Positions 11,166 through 21,540 of a stretch of 64,000 nt of DNA are shown piece after piece. Source of the DNA: Megaustenia siamemsis (Eukaryota > Mollusca > Gastropoda > Stylommatophora > Ariophantidae); assembly GCA_032433765.1 (NCBI GenBank), contig JAVIAB010000041.1:74980232-75044231 (forward strand). The letters run 5' to 3'. The position numbers were made by a program, and so were the translations under genes. The stretch's first letter is position 1; each line of letters begins with the position of its first letter. Under the pieces are notes generated by a model, which saw only the letters and a program-made list of their open reading frames with translations, ran no database searches and had not been told where the DNA came from.

Positions 11166-11960
11166 CTAATATTCCTTCAGTTCTCCTTTTTCATAGTTGG
11201 CCCATGAGCCTGGTGTTCTCGCAACATTTATTGGAGGCTCGTTGTGTTGCATTTTGATCTTTCTGTCTTATTACGTGGCCAATCCATCTTATCTGTTGTT
11301 TGCTTTACGTACACTATGGCAGGAATTATTCCTAGCTTTTTTCTCAGTTTTTCACTTCTGATATTATCTCTCAAGCTGTTTTCTATCATTCTTCTAACTC
11401 ATTTCATTTTGGCAATGGCATTTTGCTTATTGTTCTTGAGTCTAGAATCAAGGTCTGTCATTGAAAGCACAACGTTAAAATGAATATTGTATTGTACAGT
11501 GCCCGTTTTGTCTGTAGAGTTATTTCATTGTTAGACAATAGTGGTGATAGGTGTCTGATGATTCGAGAAGTTTTGCTGCATCCAGGGTCTATTTCTGCTA
11601 TTTGTGAATTGTTGTTTGTCACTAGACTTTCTAGTTATTAAAATTCTTTCATTGGTTTTAGTTGTCTGCCGTCCACTGTTATGCTTATATTCTGTTTCTC
11701 TTTTACAATGTTCATGATTTCTGTTTTGTTCATGTTGCTTTTCACGTTGTATTGATTGCCCTTGCTTTTAAGTCTATTTAAATGTTCTTGCAGGTCTTCT
11801 GTTTTTCCATGTCTTATTGAAAACAGCATTATTTCTCAAAACCAATTTAACAGTGATAATGCTGATGACCTGATAATTTATTATTTTGATGTTGTGATTC
11901 TTGATAGTGGATTTAATGATTTACTTCGCGTTGTGATTGATTTCTGATCTTATCTTTATT
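11166..11960 (-). pseudogene. LINE reverse-transcriptase fragment (L-D-like)
   Basis: The minus strand reads a palm-to-thumb piece: DLQEHLNRLKSKGNQYNVK, then SNMNKTEIMNIVKEK. After a break it reads RHLSPLLSNN-like and NTIFNVVLSMTDLDSRLKNN, with several stops. This fits the segment before the L-D C-terminus at 10445-10870 on the same strand, so both may come from one element split by the repeat at 10880-11165. Confidence 0.6.
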
Positions 11961-12226
11961 ATTATTAGGCAGTCTTGCCTTCCTGGACACTTCCTTATGT
12001 TAAATATCATGCCTTCAACATATATAAAATTGATAAGGCTGGAGATGCATTACAATACCAACTTCTGTTTATGTATACAAATCTAAATTGAATACAAAAG
12101 TCTTGAATACTTAGATTATCTTCTTATTCTAAGTTATACATCATGTCGAGTCTACTTGGCAGTGTAAACAGCCATGTCACAAAATCCTAAACGTTAATAT
12201 TGACACAAACTCAAAAATAGATCATG

Positions 12227-13394
12227 TTTCACAACCCTAGCAATTATATGAATCACACACATCCTGGAAATCTGAGATGTTTCACAGTTTCTGTCCAGGC
12301 TTCACAACCCTAGCAATTATATGAATCACACACATCCTGGAAATCTGAGATGTTTCACAGTTTCTGTCCAGGCTTCACAACCCTAGCAATTATATGAATC
12401 ACACACATCCTGGACATCTGAGATGTTTCACAGTTTCTGTCAAGGCTTCACAACCCTAGCAATTATATGAATCACACACATCCTGGACATCTGAGATGTT
12501 TCACAGTTTCTGTCCAGGCTTCACAACCCTAGCAATTATATGAATCACACACATCCTGGACATCTGAGATGTTTCACAGTTTCTGTCCAGGCTTCACAAC
12601 CCTAGCAATTATATGAATCACACACATCCTGGACATCTGAGATGTTTCACAGTTTCTGTCCAGGCTTCACAACCCTAGCAATTATATGAATCACACACAT
12701 CCTGGACATCTGAGATGTTTCACAGTTTCTGTCCAGGCTTCACAACCCTAGCAATTATATGAATCACACACATCCTGGACATCTGAGATGTTTCAGTTTC
12801 TGTCCAGGCTTCACAACCCTAGCAATTATATGAATCACACACATCCTGGACATCTGAGATGTTTCACAGTTTCTGTCCAGGCTTCACAACCCTAGCAATT
12901 ATATGAATCACACACATCCTGGACATCTGAGATGTTTCACAGTTTCTGTCCAGGCTTCACAACCCTAGCAATTATATGAATCACACACATCCTGGACATC
13001 TGAGATGTTTCACAGTTTCTGTCCAGGCTTCACAACCCTAGCAATTATATGAATCACACACATCCTGGACATCTGAGATGTTTCACAGTTTCTGTCCAGG
13101 CTTCACAACCCTAGCAATTATATGAATCACACACATCCTGGACATCTGAGATGTTTCACAGTTTCTGTCCAGGCTTCACAACCCTAGCAATTATATGAAT
13201 CACACACATCCTGGACATCTGAGATGTTTCACAGTTTCTGTCCAGGCTTCACAACCCTAGCAATTATATGAATCACACACATCCTGGACATCTGAGATGT
13301 TTCACAGTTTCTGTCCAGGCTTCACAACCCTAGCAATTATATGAATCACACACATCCTGGACATCTGAGATGTTTCACAGTTTCTGTCCAGGCT
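12227..13394. repeat. 73-bp satellite-like array, about 16 copies
   Basis: A 73-bp unit beginning CTTCACAACCCTAGCAATTA repeats head to tail. The first copies carry CTGGAAATC and later ones CTGGACATC. One copy near 12790 lacks two bases in TTTCACAG. Homogeneity is very high, so expansion is recent. It lies in the intron between CUB-1 exon 3 and CUB-2 exon 1. It is not coding. Confidence 0.95.
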
Positions 13395-13399
13395 ATCTC

Positions 13400-15140
13400 T
13401 ACTCTATTTATGAGGTAAAACTACAAATGGTGAAGCTTTTCACGTATCTTATCTAGTTCTGGCTAGACTATCTTTCTCTAGCTAGATGTTTTTTCTTAGC
13501 TTCTTTGATCAAAATTTTAACTTTTTTTTCCAGATTAAGGCATATTTTAAATTATCTTCTTGGTTCTTCTTCTCCCTCCAATCTTTAAATAGTGTCTTCC
13601 TTTATTAAACTGCTTCTCTGATTGCATTGTTCCACCATGGAGTGCTCTTGTCCTTAATTTGGTCCGCATACTGTTGTTATGATGTTGGTTATTGTTTTCT
13701 TAAACCGCTTCCACTCTTTATAGTTACTCTACTCTGTTTACTTCATTAGGGAGTTTTTTTTATTCCTCTGTTATTTTTTCTTCTAGGGTTTTATTTGATT
13801 CTTAATCTTTTCATTTCATCATTGAGTGCCGTCTCCGCAATGAAGGTTGGCTACCATGGAGCGCCATTCTGCTCTATCTCTTGCTTTGATGGTGCAGGTT
13901 GTCATCGGTTGATTTGTCCATCTTTTGATGTTACTAATCCATGTTAATCTTGGTCTGCCTCTGCCTCTTTTACCTTGTATTTTCCCCTCCAGGATTACTT
14001 TCAGTAGGCTGTTGTGTCTTTTAACATGGCCCAAGAATCGCATTTGTCTTGTTCTAATTGTGTTCAGAAGTTCTGTTTTCATTTTTAGTTGTTTTAAGAC
14101 TTCATCGTTTGTTTTCTTTTCCTTCCATCCAATTCTACCTATTCTTCTATATATCCACATTTCAAAGGCTTCAATTCTCTGTTCTGTTTTCTTGTCTAAT
14201 GTCCATGTTTCAGCAACATATAGGAATATTGAGAAGGTGTAACATAATCTTTTAATTGTTTTATTTTTATTGCCTGTTATTTTTTCTTCTTTAGTTTGTA
14301 TATGTATCCTCTTTTTGTTTTTGACTGTCTGAGTGTAATCATGACCATTTTATGGCCTGTGTCATCAGTAATGTTAGGGACAGCTCTGCTGTCAGTTACA
14401 CTTTTCTTTTTAGCATGAAATGTGTCTAGTTTCTACAGGTCTTGTCATTCCACTTGTACCAGATGTATATTTGCAACTTTCTGTGTTTTGAAGAATGTGT
14501 TGATAATAAATAAATCATTTTGGTTACATAATTCCAGCAGTCTGCTTCTATTTACATTTCTCTCAGCAGGTGTCTTATCACCAAACAGTCTCAGAATATC
14601 ATTGTTTTAGTTGTTGCATTTCCAAAGCTGCCATTACAGTCTCCCATCAATATTATGCCGTTGCATTTATCAGTCTTGTTGACAATTTCGTTTAGTCTCA
14701 TAGACATCTTCAATGTTTTTTTTCAGTATTGTTACATGATGCATAGATTTGTATGTCAGTTGTTTCTTCAGTTATCTTGTAGTAGTCTGGTTGTGATTAT
14801 TCTTTCTGAGTAGTATTGTATTTCTAAAATATTCTTTGTGTATTCTGGGTCAATGATACTGTCCTTTCTGTGTTTTGCCCACACTGTGATGATGACTCCT
14901 GAGAATATTATCCTGAAATTCATGTGTGATTTATTTACTTTTTGTCCTTTTACTCTGATTTCCACTAATTCTAGTATTTTGATTTTCTTCTTTGTCATTT
15001 CTTCTATGATTTCTATCTCTTTGGTTTTTTATTCCACATTTTTTATGGTTGCTACTTTATATCTATTGTCTATCTCAATGTTATTTAGTTTATCTGAGCA
15101 TAAAATGTTTATCCCTTACATTTTAATAATACTTATCTAA
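13400..15140 (-). pseudogene. LINE family L-E, composite of endonuclease and C-terminal pieces
   Basis: The minus strand at 13819-14160 reads WIYRRIGRIGWKEKKTNDE, MRFLGHVKRHNSLLKV, GKRGRGRPRLTWISNIKRW and EWRSMVANLHCGDGT, a LINE C-terminus. Upstream on the same strand (14290-15140) degenerate frames resemble an APE-type endonuclease, with a GDFN-like segment and a NTFFKHR...YTWYKW-like segment. Sequence at 13430-13815 resembles the endonuclease-RT linker (WWN...KKKKQ-like). The order is rearranged and no frame is intact. A 5'-truncated copy of the same 3' end is inserted at 47607-47749. Confidence 0.65.
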
Positions 15141-15149
15141 TCTTGTCCT

Positions 15150-15800
15150 TCTTCTTCAACAGAACACTTGACACACTTTTAAAATCCTATATATCCATTA
15201 GAAATACTTTTTAGTCACTTTTATCACATAATCCACACTCCGAAATTAAAACACACTGCCACCAATGGAGAACCAGAAGCATGATTATCAGGTAATATTA
15301 TTGATAGATAATTGTTTATTTGATTAAGAATTTAGTAAATTAAGGGTATGAGAGGCCAAAAATATTATTTCTAGAGCATGAGTTTAATTTGGTTTGTGAT
15401 CTGTTACATATTTCTCCCTGCATTTCCTACAGTAAGATTGGTACCAGACTCTGTGCATTTATTTCTCCGTACACAATGCCCCAGGTTGTGTTATGGAAAA
15501 GTCATCTCAGCATCAAGTGTCCAATCAACACAGAAGTCAAACAGTCACACATTTAGAAAAGGTTCCAGTCTTTTAAATTGCAAACTGCAATGCCAGCAGA
15601 TTGAGTCCTGGTCTCTCAGAATACCTTGTACAATGACATCCAAAAGACTGTTATTATAAACAACAAACTGCAACAAGACTTAATGTGTGCAGCCTGGCAC
15701 TTTGTTATCAATTGTGCTAGACAGTTTAGAATAAATAATGTGTTGTGGGTTGCTGATTTGTAGCATGGTCTAGACCTTTCTCTATAATTACCATCTTTTG
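15150..15800. other. Intron segment, nothing recognised
   Basis: No homologous coding sequence, RNA gene or repeat structure is recognised. A 93-codon frame at 15378-15659 has no domain-like pattern. Confidence 0.5.
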
Positions 15801-15840
15801 GTAACAACACTAACTCTTCAAGAATTGCCATTTTACTGTC
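15801..15840 (+). pseudogene. Truncated CUB exon 3 remnant
   Basis: GTAACAACACTAACTCTTCA followed by AGAATTGCC matches the first 30 or so bases of CUB-2 exon 3 at 20657 and would read NNTNSSRIAILL. The acceptor is lost (CTTTTG in place of CTTTAG). The homology stops before the LCG cysteine, where LINE L-E endonuclease-like sequence starts. It lies 260 bp upstream of CUB-2 exon 1. It is best read as the stump of an extra CUB exon destroyed by a LINE. Confidence 0.6.
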
Positions 15841-15960
15841 TGTATCATCTATGACATTGGGGACTGCTCTGCGTTGGTTACTCTTTTTTGTTTTAATTGC
15901 TAAGTTAAATGTAACATTAAATGTCTCAGTGCTCTTGTCTTCATGATGACAAACCCAACA
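15836..15960 (-). pseudogene. Short LINE L-E endonuclease fragment
   Basis: TGTATCATCTATGACATTGG followed by GGACTGCTCTG is similar to TGTGTCATCAGTAATGTTAG followed by GGACAGCTCTG near 14360, inside the L-E endonuclease region. It adjoins the broken CUB exon at 15801. Confidence 0.45.
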
Positions 15961-16098
15961 TGCAATCAGCGGTTATTACAATCACACAGAGAGCAGCAAC
16001 CCATTCCTTTGTCATTTTATTTTGAAATGTTAAGGTAAATGTAAATTTTTTTTTAATGATTGTTCCTAAAATGCATATTAATTAACTCAACTTTACAG

Positions 16099-16180
16099 TT
16101 TTCTGTAATAATGGCATCCTATGGGCCAATGAAAGTGCTAATAACCTGACCTCACCAAACTACCCTTATTATTATCCAAG
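16099..16180 (+). CDS. CUB-2 exon 1
   Basis: This 82-bp exon lies between acceptor CTTTACAG and donor CAAG|GTAAGA, entering in phase 1 and leaving in phase 2. It encodes FCNNGILWANESANNLTSPN followed by YPYYYP. It is homologous to exons 663, 39204 and 43816 and has exactly the same length and phases. The LTSPNYP string is shared with CUB-4 exon 1. It carries the first cysteine and two N-glycosylation sequons (NES, NLT). Confidence 0.92.
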
Positions 16181-16540
16181 GTAAGAACAATACATAATTA
16201 CATGTAAAGGTAAAAAGCAGCACTTACTGTTCAGTTTCATCTACATTATCATCATTTAGCACTTTTTAAAATTACAACCAACAAAAATTCAAATTGTTCA
16301 TATTTTTTTCAGTGTCACATTCATAAATGCAAAAAGTTGTAATGTTAATAAATGATATTATTTATAAGTAAAACATATTACGGTTTCAACTATCTTATAT
16401 ACAATATGGTATAGTTTTAAAAAGCATAACTACTTCAACTAATTTTTAAACATAAATATAATTCAGATAGTTATACATTTAAATCATTTTCAGAATGATT
16501 AATTTTTGAAACATTATCATTGTTTTGATTCTCTTTTCAG

Positions 16541-16677
16541 TAATATGGACTGCGAGTGGGTCATCACAGCTTCTCTACCATCAAATCTTGTTGTTCTAAC
16601 AATGTTAACTTTCTTCCTCGAGACTAATTATGATCCACATGGATTTTGCACTTCTGATTATGTGGATATTTATGATG
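16541..16677 (+). CDS. CUB-2 exon 2
   Basis: This 137-bp exon runs from acceptor TCTCTTTTCAG to donor GATG|GTATAC, entering in phase 2 and leaving in phase 1. It encodes NMDCEWVITASLPSNLVVLT, FFLETNYDPHGF and CTSDYVDIYDG. It carries the second and third CUB cysteines, and the glutamate and aspartate expected for calcium binding. It is nine bases longer than CUB-1 exon 2, giving a longer loop before the third cysteine, as in CUB-4. Confidence 0.93.
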
Positions 16678-16784
16678 GTATACATTTTACATGTTTTGTT
16701 GGATTTTGTTCCATTATCTTTGGTACTTTTCATAAAATAATTTTTTTAAACTCTTTTAATATGGAAACTTTTTATTAATGCAGC

Positions 16785-17190
16785 AGAATTGGTTATTGGT
16801 TATTGGTTATGGAAGGCCTCGGTATCACTGCAAATGAATTAAAATCCATAATTGCTCAACCGCCCGTGCCAGTGGAATCATCCGAATTACTAACTCATCT
16901 CCCAAACAAAGAAAGGTAACTGTAGTCCCCATCGTAGCAGTCTCAGCACACGCCAAAAGACATAAGGCGAAATCGCGCAGAAAGTGAACACAGCCAACTG
17001 TTCCCTGTCATACGATATCATCATTCATCGTAAACAAGCGGGATATCGAAACAGGATCAAAACGGATGAGACACACAGCTCACGGTATGCACAGAGCACT
17101 TAACTCAGTAGCTCCTGCAACAAGCCGGACTTGGAATATGAGGAAACTTCAGAAGGAACACTTTTTCAGACATAGCCTTCAATGGTTCCT
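16785..17190 (-). mobile_element. Retroposon 3' end with (AATAACC)n tail
   Basis: Read on the minus strand, this ends ATACCGAGGCCTTCCATAAC followed by CAATAACCAATAACC. The same 45-bp end, with an (AATAAC)n tail, is inserted in the endonuclease region of the LINE at about 50826-50876. A shared end with a simple tail and different body length fits a retroposed element. Upstream on the minus strand it adjoins the two-domain reading frame at 17196-17966, so the two could belong together. Confidence 0.5.
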
Positions 17191-17195
17191 GCCGC

Positions 17196-17966
17196 CTATC
17201 CACCATATACCATGGAAGTTCGCGTCCTCCCGAAAATGATGATCGTCGTAGCACTTGATGATGTTAGGCCATCGTTGATGACTCCAATTCCAAACATATA
17301 GACACACAGTGGTGGTAAGTTATCATTTCCAATCCAACAGAAGCCACCTGACCTGTAGTTAGTAAAACCACATAGAAAATATGATTTTGTGACCTTCACT
17401 GATTCGCTCTTAGATGTGAATGTGTAGTTTACACAAGAGGAGAAGTTTTCAACTACAGTGATCCCAATTAAGGCAATTCTGGGATAGCAAGGCAAGTCTC
17501 CTTTATAGCAGCAGAACTTGATGGTGTTCTCTGCTCCCGTCTTGTAGCTGCTGCCACACAATTCTGATGTCTCATTAACTTGGACATCATTCAAGATCAA
17601 TGTCAGATTAACATTCCATAGATCTGGCTCTGCTGATGAAGTGCTTGGTGCAACAGTTGTATCAATCATACAGGAGGCTCCTGGTCTGTGGTCATTAATA
17701 TCACAGACGGCATATGATGTTGTTATGTTCAGTATTTTTTTCTGGGGTGTAAATATGTGGCACACACATGGAGAGTGGTTTGTGGTCACAGTAATCCCAT
17801 TAAAGGCAATTCTAGGGTAGCATGGCATAGCTGTTTCAGAACAGCACAATCCTATGATGTTTTCTGTGTTCGCTATAAAGCTGCTGCTGCTACACAATCC
17901 TGACCAATTATAGGTGTGGACATTATTCACTTGCAATGACAAAACTGCTTTTGATTTCAGAAACAA
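17196..17966 (-). CDS. Two-repeat cysteine-rich protein or exon, family unknown
   Basis: This 256-codon frame is antisense to the CUB gene and lies inside its intron. It contains two related units of about 90 residues. Unit 1 (residues about 8-96) runs from SLQVNNV through LCSSSS, IIGLCCS and MPCYPRIAFNGITV to SYAVCD and GASCMID. Unit 2 (about 120-212) runs from LILNDV through LCGSSY, IKFCCY and LPCYPRIALIGITV to SYFLCG and GGFCWIG. Seven cysteines are shared: LC, CC, PC, CV, the C after SY, and a final C. A TTVAPSTSSAEP linker joins the units. The pattern suggests a secreted disulfide-rich domain. I do not recognise the family. The N-terminus shows no signal peptide, so this may be one exon (possible acceptor near 17950). 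The last 40 residues do not resemble the repeats. Confidence 0.5.
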   Translation of the reverse strand: MFLKSKAVLSLQVNNVHTYNWSGLCSSSSFIANTENIIGLCCSETAMPCYPRIAFNGITVTTNHSPCVCHIFTPQKKILNITTSYAVCDINDHRPGASCMIDTTVAPSTSSAEPDLWNVNLTLILNDVQVNETSELCGSSYKTGAENTIKFCCYKGDLPCYPRIALIGITVVENFSSCVNYTFTSKSESVKVTKSYFLCGFTNYRSGGFCWIGNDNLPPLCVYMFGIGVINDGLTSSSATTIIIFGRTRTSMVYGG

Positions 17967-18470
17967 TATTGTTCATGATTATATAATCAATCTGCATGTC
18001 TATATTTATCTAACATGTGACATAGTATATATGAATTTGAATCTTATTGAACAAGGAATTATATTTCACCAATACCAAGATGATACATGCAAAAAATAAG
18101 GTTTGATGACGGTTTACACTAATCACATTTGAGAGTGGAATACTCTTCAACTAAACGTACGCAACCGAAATCAGCGTCGAAATGTACGTGCGGAAAGAGT
18201 TCATAACTGCAACAAAAGTCAGTGCTAATATTTCTATTCTACAGTTTTACATAAGCTGAATAATGTCAATTAGTACTTATTTTAAGGATTTTACACTTTA
18301 TGATTTAGTGTGTACACCATTGTGCACTTGAGCTGTAAAGATGAAAACAGCCTTACACAAACACACACACACACATTGTAACTTTTTATTCTTTTGCAGA
18401 TTTATTGATTCCATTTCATACAATATATAATGTTATACAATTAAAATTATGGCTTACCATCAAAAATCAT
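17967..18470. other. Intron segment, nothing recognised
   Basis: AT-rich sequence with a short (CA)n run near 18356-18376. Its left part could contain the upstream exon or promoter of the antisense frame at 17196-17966, but no clear signal is visible. Confidence 0.4.
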
Positions 18471-18471
18471 A

Positions 18472-19551
18472 AATATTATCAAAGACATGTATGATGGTTA
18501 CACATGTGCAGTTCGAACAGAGGAAGGACTGAGCGAATGTTTCCCAATAGAAACTGGGGTTAAACAAGGATGTATTTTATCGCCCTTGTTATTTGGAATT
18601 GTTATGGACTTCATAATGAAGAAATGCTGCACTGGTAATAAAGGCATCGAATGGATACAAGGAGACCATTTGGAGGACCTGGACTTTGCTGATGACATAG
18701 TTCTCATCAGCAATCAGATAAAAACGATGCAGGAAAACACAAATGAACTATCATCAATAGCCAGCAAAATTGGGCTTGAGGTCAATCATGAAAAGACTAA
18801 AGTCATGAAAAGTTTAATTCCAACAAGTGACAAAATATACATGGAAAACAAACCAGTAGAAGAGATCGATCACTTCATCTATCTTGGAAGTCACATTGAT
18901 CGAGAAGGGGATACGAGCAAAGAAATTAGAATCAGACTGGCTAAAGCAGCAATGTCTTTCAGAAGCCTTGAAAAGTTGTGGAAATCAAAACTCATTAGCA
19001 CAAACACAAAACTTAGGCTATTCAAATCAAATGTACTATCAACCCTTACGTATGCGTGTGAAAGCTGGAAAACAACAAGAGATATAGAAACAAAGTTGAA
19101 CGCATTCGAAAATAAATGTCTAAGGAAAATACTTGGTATAGAATGGAACGAATTCAAAACAAACGAGGAAATTAGAGAAATCGCCAATCAACCACTAATA
19201 TCTTCAGTAATAAAGAAAAGACGATGGTCATACGTTGGACATGTGATGAGAAGAGATAATAATCGAATAGCAAAGCAAGCCCTCATATGGGAAACAACAG
19301 GTAAAAGAAAAAGAGGAAGACCCAGGGAGTCACTGAGAAGAACATTGATGAGAGAGGCAAGAGCAGCAGGAATCGGCTCCCTCAATGAGATAGAACTGCT
19401 TGCACAGAACAGAGACAGATGGCGAGATTTGATAAAATATCTTTAAAAGAAAACTGCTAGAACAAAAATTCATATAGGAGAAGGTGTATCTTGGTCTACG
19501 CCCTATGGGCCGGTTACGGCTCGAAAGGTCAATAGATAGATAGAATTAAAA
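18472..19551 (+). pseudogene. LINE family L-C, 5'-truncated RT with intact C-terminus
   Basis: An open 319-codon frame (18487-19446) starts inside the RT palm. It has TGVKQGCILSPLLFGIVMDF, then the catalytic box DLDFADDIVLISN, thumb LGLEVNHEKTKVM-like sequence, FIYLGSHIDREGD, WSYVGHVMRRDNNRIAKQA and GKRKRGRPRESLRRTLMREA. It ends RDRWRDLIKYL. The stop is followed by a 3' UTR ending in GAAAGGTCAATAGATAGATA, a (GATA)n tail. Most of the endonuclease and the fingers are missing, so it cannot be autonomous. The open frame suggests a recent insertion. Other copies lie at 20038-20385, 25690-27512 and 44850-45295. Confidence 0.85.
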
Positions 19552-19559
19552 CAGAATGG

Positions 19560-20575
19560 ACACTGAATATAACAATCATCACCATTTTGCAGCATAAAAA
19601 TAAACAGGACAAATCTGAAACAAGTGCAACGCATCAAATACTTGGGTATAATAATAACATCAGATAGAAGATGCACCACATAAATAAAAAGCAGAATAGC
19701 TCAGGCCAAAATAGAATTTCAGAAAATTAAAAATATCTTTTGCAACAAATCTATATCAATAGAAGTGAAAAAGAGAGTTCATCGGTGCTATATAGAACCA
19801 ATTCTGACCTATGGAAGTGAATCATGGACAGTAAACAAACAAATGAAAAGACGATTAGAGGCCACAGAGATGATATTTCTCAGAAGAATGTTGAAAGTTT
19901 TCTGGACAGCCAAAAAACCAATGAGGAAGTTCTCAGAGAAGCCAACACAAAAAAGGGAGTTCCTAAAAAACATCAGAAAGAAGCAATCAACATTTTTCGG
20001 ACACAGTAAGAGAAGAGGAAATTTGGAATACTTGGTTCTATCTATTAATTGACCTTTCGAGCCGTAGCCGGCCCATAGGGCGTAGACTAAGATACTCCTC
20101 TTATCTAAATTTGTTATCCTAGCAGTTTTCAATTCTTTTAAATTCTCAGATATTTTATCAAATCTCGCCATTTGTCTCTGTTCTGTGCAAGCAGCTCTAT
20201 CTCATTAAGGGAGCCAATTCCTGCTGCTCTTGCCTCTCTCATCAATGTTCTTCTCAGTGTCTCTCTGGGTCTTCCTCTTTTCCTCTTACCTGTTGTTTCC
20301 CACATGAGGGCTGCTTTGCTACTCAGTTATTATCTCTTCTCATCAGATGTCCAACATATGACCATCGTCATTTCTTTATTACTTTAATACTTGGTTACAA
20401 CTGGCAAAATAAAAGGAAAGAGAGATCGCGGACAACGAAGAGAGAAAATACTGGATAGGTTGATGTCATGGCATGGAAAACGGTCAGCAACTGAATTGAT
20501 ATGATGCACTGTAGATAGAAGATTGTGGAAGGACATGATCGCCTACGCCAATCGGTATGGCACATGATGATGATG
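19560..20575 (+). pseudogene. LINE family L-A1, 3' portion, split by L-C
   Basis: Plus-strand pieces read the thumb and C-terminus of L-A1: RIKYLGIIITSDRRCTT-like, VHRCYIEPILTYGSESWTVN, ATEMIFLRRMLKVFWTAKK and KKQSTFFGHSKRRGNLEYLV. Coding resumes after 20385 with TTGKIKGKRDRGQRREKILD-like sequence and ends at a GATGATGATGATGG tail, about 80 bp before CUB-2 exon 3. The L-C insertion at 20038-20385 interrupts it between directly repeated copies of AATACTTGGTT. Confidence 0.85.
20038..20385 (-). mobile_element. L-C LINE end inserted into L-A1, with 11-bp target duplication
   Basis: The insert begins CTATCTATTAATTGACC (the reversed GATA tail) and carries the L-C C-terminus on the minus strand. 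It stops at CCATCGTCATTTCTTTATTACTTT. AATACTTGGTT is present at 20027-20037 and again at 20386-20396, a clean target-site duplication. 348 bp; 5'-truncated. Confidence 0.9.
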
Positions 20576-20656
20576 ATGGTACACTGTATTCTTCTTTAGA
20601 AAGTAAAAGCAAATAGTAGAACAATAAAACATCATTTGTATTCGTACCACCTTTAG

Positions 20657-20815
20657 GTAACAACACCAACTCTTCCAGAATTCAATTATTGTGTGGTGAA
20701 CATTCAAATGGAAAGTACATAAGCAGTGGTTCATCCATGACTATTGTGTTTCATTCTGATTCTGCAACAAACTATAAGGGTTTCAAATTTGGTTACAGCT
20801 CTCATGATAAATCAG
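20657..20815 (+). CDS. CUB-2 exon 3
   Basis: This 159-bp exon runs from acceptor CCACCTTTAG to donor TCAG|GTAATG, entering and leaving in phase 1. It encodes NNTNSSRIQLLCGEHSNGKY, MTIVFHSDSATNYKGFKF and YSSHDKSG. It holds the fourth CUB cysteine and the FHSD strand. CUB-2 totals 378 coding bases (126 residues). The next exon of the gene is 18.4 kb away at 39204. Confidence 0.92.
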
Positions 20816-20822
20816 GTAATGT

Positions 20823-20824
<2 letters not shown>

Positions 20825-20882
<58 letters not shown>
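20825..20882. repeat. (TA)n microsatellite
   Basis: An uninterrupted AT dinucleotide run starts ten bases after the donor of CUB-2 exon 3. The poly-YI frames seen on both strands come only from this repeat. Confidence 0.95.
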
Positions 20883-20885
<3 letters not shown>

Positions 20886-21127
20886 GTTTTTGTGTGTCTA
20901 TATTGAAATTAAACTGAGATGTATTGCAACAGTATACAATCTTTATTCTCTCATTAACATATGTTGACACTTTTTCAACTTTCAGTTCTCCATCTAATAA
21001 TAAACTGTTGTTTATTGTTTGTGTCCTTATCACAGAGACTAATAAACCAAACCAAATAAGAAAACAGATTATGTACTGATCAAATAATAACTTACGTAGA
21101 ATAGTTGTACAGAGCTCAGAACTACAG

Positions 21128-21540
21128 TCACCACTTTATATCAGATTGAGTTATTATTGAGTCATCATCATTGCACTCCGAACATGTCCATAGGTGCTCA
21201 GATCCCCTCCTCAGCAAGTCCCGCAGTGTCCAGCGACTGACGACTCCAGTTATGTGTTGGTTGATTATTCTTCTTACACGCACACTAAGTTTCTCATTTC
21301 TGGCTGTGCCCATCTTAACTCCCATCTCATTCATCAGAAGAAGTGACGTGGATTTGTGTTTGCTGAAGTCCTGTGCTCTTCCCACATCACTGAAGGCAAT
21401 GATGATGTCCGCCCAATCCATTGGTTGACCGTCCTCAATGACAGCACAGTTAGCCAACCTGTCCACTCTTTCATTTCCCTGTACTCCCGCATGTCCATGG
21501 ACATAGACAAATGTGGCCTTACGTATTTTTGACTTCTGCA
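21128..21540 (-). pseudogene. Retroelement RNase H C-terminal fragment (L-G), copy 1
   Basis: The minus strand encodes TFVYVHGHAGVQGNERVDRL, then ANCAVIEDGQPMDWADIII, GRAQDFSKHKSTSLL, RRIINQHITGVVSRWTLRD and LLRRGSEHLWTCSECNDDD. The xxxGHAGVxGNExxDxLA motif is the last RNase H active-site block, as found in I- and Jockey-type LINEs. Related copies lie at 42018-42385, 46570-46965 and, badly decayed, 29370-29740. There is no RT attached. The reading frame is open over this part only. Confidence 0.75.

Noticed and set aside
13925..15140. Plus-strand leucine/phenylalanine-rich frames resembling membrane proteins
   Set aside because: They are antisense of LINE L-E coding sequence; the hydrophobic look comes from complementing lysine- and glutamate-rich codons.
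20689..21033. Short frames ending or starting in poly-YI
   Set aside because: They come from the (TA)n run at 20825-20882. The real coding part at 20657-20815 is CUB-2 exon 3.
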